The position numbers and the translations under genes are program-made. From Chromera velia (taxonomy: Eukaryota; Sar; Chromeraceae): a stretch of 17,500 bases of DNA. Below the pieces are notes generated by a model. That model saw only the letters and a list, made by a program, of their open reading frames with translations, was not told where the DNA came from and did not search any database. The DNA lies in the NCBI GenBank assembly GCA_018398765.1, contig JAHBMJ010001709.1, positions 1-17,500 of the forward strand. Reading direction: 5' to 3'. Below, piece by piece: positions 1-10,800 of the stretch (the first letter of the stretch is position 1; every line of letters begins with the position of its first letter).

Positions 1-711
1 TTCTTTACTCCGTTATGAGTTAGCATAGGTCAGTGTTAGGCAGCGTCACAGCGTGTTGCAGGTTCATGCAGTTTATCACTTTTCTATATCGATCAGTTTT
101 CTATCACTTTTTTGGTCAGTTGTTATCACACAACTTATCAGTTTAAATTTCTAACAACTTTTCTATCATGTACTCTAAATTTTCTAACATTAATTTCTAT
201 CAATCATTTTTCTATTATTTTTCTGCCACTTTCTGAATCACTTTTCTGTAAGTCTTCTATCATTTTAATTCCTAACACCTTTTTCATCACTTTTCTAACA
301 TGTCTAATTTACGCACTCCATATTTGAATATATATAAAAAACGTGCAGCAGCATTGTTTGACTCTCAGTGTCATAATTGTAATATTACTAGTAACTGTAA
401 TAAATCCTAGCCTAGGCCAATGGCGATGGCGTAGGATAATAATGATCCATCATCACATCATGGTATAACATGTTACCCGGCCACAATAGAAACATGTTTA
501 TGCAATACTTTAGCCTAATTAAGACTTCAGCTTCACTCTGAGGATAGTGGTTCTCGTTACACCACTCAAATACAGTCAATGAGTACAACAATTGAGTTTT
601 TAAATGCTTAATACGAGAGTAGATTATTCATAAAACTCTCAAACAACGCGTATGACTATGTACTTGAAGCATGAGGACGATCATTGCAATTTCCGATGCA
701 CGTAGGCTACT
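1..711. other. AT-rich flank without a recognised gene
   Basis: No frame on either strand looks protein-coding. Base composition is clearly more AT-rich than in the genes, and scattered short palindromes such as AACATGTT occur near 466-500. It is probably 3' flanking DNA of gene A, and it may hold the gene's polyadenylation site. I see no tRNA, transposase or long terminal repeat in it. Confidence 0.6.
61..310. repeat. Degenerate pyrimidine-rich repeat
   Basis: A motif close to TCACTTTTCTA recurs about ten times at irregular spacing, with variants such as TCATTTTTCTA and AACTTTTCTA. There is no sharp unit length. It looks like an old, diverged satellite or a pyrimidine-rich spacer. Confidence 0.6.
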
Positions 712-919
712 TCAAAGCCGAACAAGAACCATCGAAACGGCCGAGCGTTCTAATGCGACCGCACTGCAGCAATGGCTGCAAAGTTCTTTGTTTGAAGAAA
801 AGTGAATGCAGGACCTCTTAGGATACTCTGCTCGGTCCCTTTAAGATTCTCCTCTCCTTCTTGGGATTTTATGAACCACTCTTGTCAGATTTAGAACCAA
901 TTCGGATCGTTTTTCTCAA

Positions 920-1075
920 CTACTCCAGTCGAAAGCACTGTGCTCCGTCAGTCGCGCAGAACTGAGCTAAGGACGAGAGGGTGAACAAAGGCAACGCCCC
1001 GATCAAACTGATCATGTCTGTGGAGGCCTTGAAACCCATCAGGGTGATCATCTCCGTCTCTGCTGAGACACGCAC
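920..1075 (-). CDS. Gene A exon A25 (probable C-terminus)
   Basis: The acceptor is TTCATGTGCAG after a pyrimidine-rich stretch, in phase 0. It has 51 codons and ends at TAG 920-922. The product has a charged start (VRVSAETEMITLMGFKAS) and a hydrophobic middle (MISLIGALPLFTLSSLAQF) with two Cys near the end. It contains no long ATG-led frame and is easy to miss. A donor GTAGTT overlapping the stop could lead to one more short exon at 712-763 (AVALERSAVSMVLVRL, then stop); this is weaker. Confidence 0.55.
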   Translation of the reverse strand: MRVSAETEMITLMGFKASTDMISLIGALPLFTLSSLAQFCATDGAQCFRLE

Positions 1076-1419
1076 CTGCACATGAAATTGAGTGGAAAAT
1101 TCATCAATGAAAAGGTGGATAGGACCATTCTATCGGTGTGCTTGCATCGACACCCTGTTACATCTGTGACACCCCTTCTGCTCCGATCAGCTTTCCTCGA
1201 TTCAGTTGATGATGAGGCTTCGTTCCAAGATGCACCGCCAAACCCTTAAACCATCTCTAGTCTAAACAGAAAAAGGGTCGTGCCCCCCCCTTCTCCGCTC
1301 GCCGTTCCTGTCTCCTCAACTATTCTCCTGGCAGTATTCGAAGGTGTACTCGACAGAATCCCATGCACGTGCACAGACCTCCGACGCGATGAATCCAAGA
1401 GAATATGTCTAAACATTGG

Positions 1420-1484
<65 letters not shown>

Positions 1485-2271
1485 GTACACAGACACATAC
1501 ATGCACGTACAAACACACCTGTTCTGCGAGCAGCTCGAGTCTATTCCCGATCGACTCCAGATATTGGAGGGCGAGTGTGCGGACCTATAGGCAGACAAGT
1601 AGGCAGATGGACAGAGAGAAAGGCAATTGTAGGGAAAGGACGTTATGGGATCGCATCGACGCAAAGGTAACCCCGCGCTCGCAGTTCTGATCTGAATCAA
1701 ATACCAAGAGATATGATGAATCAAGCCCGAAATCAACATTGTCTCATTTCCCTGTGATTCAACTCACACCATGCCGCCATAACACTTCCTCGTACAGGAA
1801 CCCAAGTTCCAATCAGAATGTCACCCACCTACCTTGCCTAGCACTCTTTGATTGATGGGGTCATTTGTCTCTCTGCCCCCCCTGCTGCATGTCCTTTATC
1901 TGTTCCGTCCTTTTTTCTCTTCTCTCGCTTTCTGTGTCCTACTTTCCTCCTCATTGTGTGTGGTCTTTTCAGTCTACATCCTGCTGTAATCTCACCTAGC
2001 TGCTGCTGTAATTAATTGGCGAGCTCACTTGCAGTCTCTTGAGCCTCTTCACTTGGGAGAGTACGTGTTTCGGGAAAATTCGGCTGCTGTCCTCCTGCCC
2101 CTCATCGGGACAGCTCAGCTCGTCGTCGTCTCCGAAGAGTCTGTCGCCCTCCCCTCCCTCTTCCTCTTCGTCGTCCACTCCCACAAACTCACCGGGACTC
2201 CTGAAGTCAATCAGACAGACAGAAGAAAAGATAGACACTTATTAAGAGACATGGATACACACACACACACG

Positions 2272-2309
<38 letters not shown>

Positions 2310-4301
2310 AGGAACAAACACCGGTCAGGCACTGTGAAGTCGAAAGGAGACAGAAACAGGGATCAACGGGGGAAGCTCTCTGGACAGAGAGATTACCAGA
2401 ATACATGGAAAAGGCAGCAAGTACCCGAGAGACAGAAATGTGCTCGCACTCACAACGAAAACAAAAGAGAGGAAACAAAAGAATAGATAAAGTACAAGAA
2501 AAGAAAGGGAAAGACAAACAAGTAAAGAAGAAGGATTCATTGGATGCTTCTCATACAGCCATATCCCCGGCCCCTCCCATTAATGACGCACAATTGATTT
2601 GATGTCAGGGGGGACGCTTCTCCGTCCTGTTCCTCTTCCTCTTCCTGCCTGTTTCTTCTTCTCCTCTGTCGTTCTTGATTGATTCGTCCTGCGATGTCTT
2701 CCACATCCTGGGACTTCCTTCTCTCCCTCGCGACTGCACGAGCGAGACTAGAGGGATCCAGGAACCCCCCCCCCACTTCAGTCGTACTCCAGTGAAGACA
2801 CTTTTCAGACCCTTTCTTCTTCATTGGAGGTTTCTGCTGCTTCACCGTCTCCTTTTCGACTGTCCCCTCACAGTATACAGCCTCCACCTGCTCACCCCCC
2901 CTCACGTCCAAAAGAGATTCCCCCTTTTGCTCTGGAACGCCTTTCTTCCCCTTCTCCCCGCCCTCTGTTTGATCTCTCTTAATGCGCGCAGGGGACTGTG
3001 GGGGCTTGACTATCGAGGGCTCGTCCTCCACTGCGTTGTTTACCCTTTCCTCCAGCTGTGCTCCCCATTCTGAGTCCCCCTCGTTCTGCGTCGTGTATTT
3101 TACATTTCTCCTCTCACTCATTTCTGCTTTCTCTTTCTCTGTCGCCTTCAAGGCCTCCCTCTCTGACAGAGTCATCGAGGCCCTTCCACTCGTTCGTCTC
3201 GTTCCCTTGCTCTGAGGACCTAACATGGCAATCAACTCTTGCGCCGTCCACCTTTTGTTGGCCTGCAAGAAACAGGCAAGAAAGGCAGAGAAAGCGATAG
3301 AGGAAGGCGATGATGGACTTGATGCTCAATACCCGTAAAGAGAGTTTGGACTGAAAAAACAAGAGCTTTCCCCAAGCAGAGTTTTGCCTTTTCCCCACAT
3401 GGTTCGTGCTTCTGCAACCAATTCCCTCCCAGCAGATATACTGCTGCATGACGACACACAGACTGAACTTTTCATGCAGGAAATGGGCGACGGACACGTA
3501 GAAAGCAGAAGAGGCACACACAGAAACCCGATGGATGAGAGAGAACGATGCCAAGCTGGGTTGTCCGACCTGACCGACCTGTTTCCCTGCTGCCACCCCT
3601 CCGATGACTGTGTGTTCTTGTTGAAGGTCTGACAGGACGCCTTCTTTCAGCTGCCCGACGTCCTCCGTCACGTCTTGCTGCAAAAAATTGAATTCGAATT
3701 AATACTCAACACGACCATCAAACACAACGCTACAGGGTCTGATGTGCAGGAGTTCGACAGTCAGTAGCTCAGACAACCACAACCTCACATGCACAACGCG
3801 TCAGTTCCGCAGACCAGCAGGAGTCCTTTGCTTCTTCTCCCCTGTCTACGTGGAACTCAAGAGACCGAGAACAACACATGCTTGCTTCAAGTCTCAGTCC
3901 CTCCGAGTCCGAAGGATGTTTGTGAGAGTGCAATCTAGGTGATTGTCCTTGATATTGGTGAACAAGGGCTGGACAGACAGACAGACAGACAGACCTGAGC
4001 TTGAAGAATCAGCCAGGCTTGTTTGTGGTGTGAGTTGTTGACCTCCAGACTCTGCAGGCAGGAAGTGTGCACAGGCAGGGAAAGAGCCATGCAGTCAGCT
4101 TCGCAGCCTTCAACATGACTTAATTGCCACGGCATCTGTTCCTTCAAGGTTTTCGCTGCCAGCTCCAATCTACTCCCTTCTCTCTGGCTCGCGCTGTCTG
4201 GAGCCGTGTGTGTCTCATTGAGGGTGCAGGTGGAAGGTCTTATGAGTCGACCAGGTTTCGTCACAATGATCTCAGACAAACGCAGAAACACTCACCCCCC
4301 C

Positions 4302-4338
<37 letters not shown>

Positions 4339-6960
4339 CCCACCTTTCCAACGAGGAGGAGCAGGAAGATGGCAAGCATCAGAGAGTTGGCCTCCACGAT
4401 GATCAGAGTGCCCAGGTCGATGTCCTGCAATCATTCGTGTACGTATGAAGGTATCAAAAAATAGACTACTTGCATGCAAATGTACCAACATATTGAGAAG
4501 AAGGGGAAATGATTAAATTCTGGGAGAGAGTGCGAATGTCCCGTTTTTGGTCCACAATTTGGAAGAGCGCAAAAGACTATCAAGGATGAAGTCCCTTCTT
4601 CCATTGAAAACGGGGAAGAGACACCACACCAACTTTCTGTTCCGATGAGCCTTGGAGGCAGAAATCTTAGTTTTTCTTCTTCAAAGCAATTTCCGAAAAC
4701 TCAGTTGCAATTTCAAAAAACGAGAAGCGGCGAAGGCAACTCAAAGAATTGTTCGCCAGCTGATCAACCAACCTGAAAGACGTAAACGGCGATGATTATG
4801 TACAGGAGGAGGAGCATTGAGGCCGCAAAGAAAATTGTCATAAAGGAATCGATCCGGCGTCTGCAAAGAGAAGAAGACAAAGATGAATTATTTTGACAAG
4901 ACGATGCTGCCTCCAATTGCGGCCAAATACTCATTATTTGGGTCACCTGTGATTCCATCATTTGAAAGACACAATCTTTGTTCGCACAGGCTCCTGAAGA
5001 CTGAGAGAAATGTAATCACAACAGAGGGGTCATAAATGACAGTCAAGAAATGCGCTTCATGCCACTTTCATGTGGCTGTTCATGAACTACAACCCTGGAG
5101 AGAAACACAGAAGAGAAAGTCAAAGTGCGAAAAGAAAAGAAGAGGAAAAATAAAATGACCGGAAAGTCCTCCCAAAGTCGAAGTAGAGCTGTCTCAAGGC
5201 CAGCCAGGCAGTCGCCCCCTCGATTCGGGTCATGTCGATTCTGCAGATAGACAGACAGACATGCAGACAGTCGATGCATGAAGGACTTCTTACATAAAGG
5301 AAAGAGAGAGAGGGAGTCTCAGATGCCAGACACTACACAGTCCTCCACATGTTTACCCTCTTTCCTCTCTATGTTTCTTTTCTTTCTGTTGCAGCCCCCT
5401 TACGCATGTTTACAAAATGCCAAGCAGAGTCCAAGAGAGGCGACCTGGCTGCCGTTGGCGGAACAACCTAATGGATGGACGTGTCTCGTACTCCGGAGGA
5501 GCAATGAGAAAATAATCAGAGCCAAAAGCAGCTGGTCTAATTTTTGAGCCAGATACTACTCCAAGAGGGGAGATGGTCAACTGAAGGCTACTCTTTTTTC
5601 AGGTGTTTCGAAACTGCCCGCCCATCCAGCTCACCGTGGAAAGAAACGGAACAAGTATGGCACCTCCTTCGCGTGTCTGGTCACCGGGTCGTCTGTCAGG
5701 AGAGCGCCCAGAAGGACCATTGCAGTGAATCGTCTTTGAAAGTCGCTGCAGCCGTCCATGTGAAAAAAGAAAAGGTATGGAGGGTCTTTGAAAGATGCGG
5801 CGTCTGTCACTCTAAGACGAGCGCGCAGACAAGCAGTCATGTCTCAAGTCAGTACCGCCACACGAAACATGCCAAAGAGGTGAGGGAGCAGTCGGGCACT
5901 CTGTTCCTCTTCTGAAGCAGTCGGGCACTCTGTTCCTCTTCTGAAGCAGTCGGGCACTCTGTTCCTCTTCTGAAGCAGTCGGGCACTCTGTTCCTCTTCT
6001 GCAGCAGTCGGGCACTCTGTTCCTCTTCTGAAGCAGTCGGGCACTCTGTTCCTCTTCTGAAGCAGTCGGGCACTCTGTTCCTCTTCTGAAGCAGTCGGGC
6101 ACTCTGTTCCTCTTCTGAAGCAGTCAGGCACTCTGTTCCTCTTCTGAAGCAGTCGGGCACTCTGTTCCTCTTCTGAAGCAGTCGGGCACTCTGTTCCTCT
6201 TCTGAAGCAGTCGGGCACTCTGTTCCTCTTCTGAAGCAGTTGGGCACTCTGTTCCTCTTCTGAAGCAGTTGGGTATCTCGGTGGACTTTCTTTGCTTTGC
6301 GGGAGCCGTGTGTGCGTCGCAATGTGTACAGAGACTTCAGCCCTGTTTGGGTTGTCCAGATAAGAAGGAGAACGAACAACACTTGCAGGCGTGTCACTTG
6401 TCCATCCAGCCATGCACCTGAGACGTTCATGAAAGTAGCTTTACGCACGCAAAAAAAGGATTCCACTTACAAGTAAGCAATCAACAGGAAAAGGTAGTTG
6501 GCTGCAAAGTTGACGATCAGGGGAAAGAGCCTGCAGCATGCGGAGCGAATAGATAAGAGCGAAGAAGGAAAGAAACAAAGCAAGAAAGAAAGAAGGCCTG
6601 AGTGTTGCCATGAGAGCCAACCTACCCAAGAGAGAACAGGCTTTTTCAAATGCAAGAGAAGATGCAAGAGGCAGACCAAAGATCGATTGGATAAAGGAAC
6701 AATCGAAAGCGAAATGACGAAAGAACAGTCAAAGCCCTGCGCTGACGCAACAAGAGAGATCTCTCAGCACGCACGGACGTGCACATATTGGGGGAGCCTT
6801 GCGCATGAGAGGCACTCAGACTCTCTACCTGAAGGTTTCCAATCACAAAAGGCAGCAGACATCGACACACACATGTGAGCAAGAGTACTGCAAGAGCTAC
6901 TGACATCATACTGAGCAGAACGATGTAGATCGGGGTGATTGCTGAGATAGGGAGCCTGCA

Positions 6961-6996
<36 letters not shown>

Positions 6997-7823
6997 GGAG
7001 CATACACAAACTCAGACGCAGACAAACAGGCAAGCAGACAGACAGATATGCTGTCCACAGAGAGACAGACAGACAAACAGACAGACAGACTATATCTTTC
7101 TTCTTCTCCCTTCTTTTCTTCATGAACACAATAGACAAAAAGAAAGCAAGCAACAAAGACAAAAGAACATCACGACAACTCAGACATAGTGGGCAGGGGG
7201 CCCGAAAGGTAAGAGCTAAGCGCCCCTTGCCTCTCCACCTCCCGACAGACTTTCACGTGATCACTGGATTCACACGTTAATCCTCTGCTGCTTCCACTGG
7301 AGACAAGAGAGAGAGAAAAAAAGGCAAGAAAAACAATCAAAAACAAGATCAACAAAAAAAAGGAAAAAAAGAAAAACTGCACGTGGGAACCGGCACCGTC
7401 ATGTTCTTTAGACAGGGGTTGGATGGTGGGGGGGCGCCCCTACGGAGGGAGATTCTTCTGATGCTCTGTCTTGGTCTGTTGCGGAAGGACTCTTTTGGCG
7501 GTAACGAAACTCTCCAAAGTCCCATACCAAAGGAGCGACGGTGCTCGGTCAGGCCGTGAACCTTCTCCAAAACCTCTTCTTTCTCGTCAGGATTCCTGCT
7601 CTGATTCCTGCCCTGACGGTGAGTCATAGCAGGACCCATTGCTTGCGTGGTCGCTGTGGGGTGAAATGGAACGAGCGGATCCAGGTGTGAGGGGGGATGG
7701 GAGCTCTCCCCTAGGTTCCCCCTACATCTCTTCTCCTTGGGAAAGTGGTGCTTGATGTTGTTGGTCTGTGGAGACCGGGATGGGGGCGGGAGCTGGAACG
7801 GGTTCAGCAAGGGCGGCTGCACT

Positions 7824-7855
<32 letters not shown>

Positions 7856-10800
7856 GGCAGACAGACAGACAGACAGACAGACAGGCAGACAGACAAACAG
7901 GCAAACAGACAGAAGAGAGGCCACGACCCACGTTCCGGTAGCGATTTTGAGGAACAGGGGGGCGAAGTAAATGCAAAAGGCGATGCCCATGAAGGAGGCA
8001 AAAGCTCTTCCAACCTGCAAGGCGAAAAAAGAGGAAAGGAGAGTCAACATGATGGAAAGGTGAGCACGAAGAAGTAGACCCGAACCCCTGGTAAAGCTGC
8101 AATTCCAGCAACGCTATGAATGACTCGCGTATTCACTCTTAAGATTCGTGCAGCGCCAGTCAGAAACAAGGCGAGGAGACAAAAGGTTAGGCACCCGACT
8201 TCCTTCAATCTTTCGCTGGATGGACAATCTACAAAACAATCACTACATCTTGCTGTGCTGCATCCAAGTCAACGCACAAGTTGCTTCCCTTCCAGAAGGA
8301 AGTCCTGTTCTACGGTCTTTGAGTCCATCACTCATCCCGAGGCACGCAAAAATCATCAGAGTAGTCGCAGGATTGTTCAGCTTACATTCTTGTCTCTCTG
8401 AGTCAGCCCTATGAGGAAGTGTGCAAGATGCAGCACGGGAATGTCGGTATCATGCTCCATCGCCTGCAGAAGATTTTCGATTTTGCCACACAAGTAAAAG
8501 TGTCTTTCACGCAGCATCAACATGCTTTGCTGCATACCAATCATTCTGTACGGACTGCATGCAGATACAGAAAAAAGATCGGAAGAAGTCTATGCTCTCT
8601 CCATGTGCAGTAACCTCGAGGGAAAAAAGTCATGGGCCGGAGATATGCGATCACGCACTAGTTGCTTTGCAGAGAAGAGAAGAGAAGAGAAGAGAAGAGA
8701 CGCGAAGGGAAGGGAAGGGAAGGGAAGGGAAGGGAAGGGAAGGCACGAGAAGCAGAGACCAACCGAAAAGAAGCCCGTGACGGGGGTGCCGTCCCAGGGC
8801 GCGACCGAAAGGGTTCCCTAGTTTTTGGATTTTCTGAAAAATGTCTTTCAGATTATTCTCACGCACTGACATTTTGTCTGGCGAGTTCCAGCTTGATCAA
8901 CTGAGTCCTCACGCAGTGGTCCAGCGCCTCCCCAGTGACACCGCTTTGGGTCTGGCACCTGTTCTTCCTCCACAGCTCCGCAACTTCCACTTTGTGCTGC
9001 ACAAATACGAATGTACAAAACAAGACTTTCGCTGACTGCGCGTGACTGACGGAATGCAGATGAACATCAGGGCGTCGCAGACTGACGTGTGGTCAAGCAT
9101 GCCTTTCACAAAGGATCCAAACAAATACTGTCATTATACTGATTGAACTACTTATCTGCCCCATCGGCTTTTCTTCAGTCTTTGTCAATGCCAAAAGCGT
9201 ACTGTGGTGGAACGTGCTTTCAGAATGAATCAGAAGACAGACACAGAAAAGAGTACCAATCAGTGACTTGGAGAAAGTAAACCCACCTTTCTTTCATCGT
9301 TATGGAAGTGCGGAATGACTTCATCGTACACCCACTCGACGTTCTTGTTCGACTTGCACCCGAGTTTCTTCACAGCGTCGAACACGCACTCCTTCGCCTC
9401 GGACCCGTCAGGCAAAATTTCGACGCCATCGAAAGTCAAACGCACGGAAGCGTTGACGGGAAAACGGGTGCGTGCTATCGAGGCGTAGATCTGTATGAAG
9501 GCCGGAAGAAAATCGCAGCATGAAAGAAAATGAGGCAACTGAGAGGGTATGTAACTTGAAGAGAAAAAGAAACAGGAGCTGTCTGTGTATCTGGAAGTGA
9601 GAATCATAGGCGAATGGAGGAAAAAGGTGGCTGAAAGAGAAAGCAACAAATGAGTACAGCACAGTCCTTGCGCAAAGAGTCAGCCACTAGCTGACCTCTT
9701 TCACGAAGGAGAATTTCGCTTTTTCTCATAACCAGATAACCAAATACACACCGACATACACGCATATACACACAGCGACTGGCTGTCAGTGGCTGACTTC
9801 TTTCATGAAGGAGATTTTCGAGATCCGGAACCAGCCAAGCACCAGCAGCTCCCTCGAGAATTCCTCCGGAGAGAGTTCCTGGGTGTTCCTTCTCTCCCAG
9901 GACTCAGGAGACACAAACGAGTACCTGCAGGCAGGCAGGCAGGGAGGGCAGATGTGTATGTGTGACTTGACATGTACACCCAGGCAGAAAGGCAGGTAAA
10001 TAGGCAGTCAGACAATCAGAGGGATAGATGGATAGATAGGAAGACACGTGGATGGACAGAGAGTTAGAGGGGGGGATAGACAGTCAGATAGAACAAGGAA
10101 AGAAGAGAAGACAACTTTTCCTATGCCTTCCCTTTCCTCTGCTCTCTCCTCCTCTGCGTCTCTCTTGACGTATTCTTACATATTCGTACATACTTTTGTG
10201 GGGATTCGTGCACATGTACCTGTGCGTGTGCGTCTTAAAGAGTTAAGTCAAACTTTGTGCGTCAGTGACTTCGCGTATAGCATCGGGGCGTTAGCAATGG
10301 AATCGCTACCGGCGCGCAGTCTGGGGAGGCAAAGACATGAACAGGCAATAAAAGGCCGGAACAAAAAGAACGGAAGGGGGGGGGAGGAGTCAGCTGCTGT
10401 CTGACCTACATGCATGCAAATCCTTCTTGTGTATACGTATGACTGACTTGATGGCCACGACGACGTCCCTGAGTCTGAGGAGTGTCACAAAGAAGACTGC
10501 CATCAGAGGCGTGATGATTCGTTCTATTTTGGCCCTTTCTGTCCAGTACAAATAGTAGAGGAGCACTTGGGCCACCACTTGAACGGTGTCAGTTACGTTC
10601 CTGAAGATGCTGGTTGTCAGAAATTGGCGATTCTTCAGGCACCATAGACTGCAAAAGACACAGACGGATTATAAATATGGACAATGTGAACTCATCATGA
10701 TTGAATCCAAGCGGACTAACTGACTTTTTGTGTTTCCCGTACGCCCAGTAGAGTAGCGGCAAGGTGATAATTCCCAGAGAGTTGTACAAGAAGTGTGTGT

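Noticed and set aside
112-327. 71-residue plus-strand frame
   Set aside because: Its Phe/Leu/Ser-rich sequence is explained by the TTTTCTA-type repeat; no start context or neighbouring exons.
1280-1690. Plus-strand frames full of His-Thr repeats
   Set aside because: They are translations of the CA microsatellite in the A23-A24 intron and overlap minus-strand exons; no splice or coding support.
2675-3300. Plus-strand Leu/Ser-rich frames
   Set aside because: Antisense shadow of exon A21, which is rich in Lys, Glu and Arg on the minus strand.
5888-6273. CRISPR array
   Set aside because: The 29-base units are directly adjacent with no unique spacers, and the context is a eukaryotic gene; it is a tandem minisatellite.
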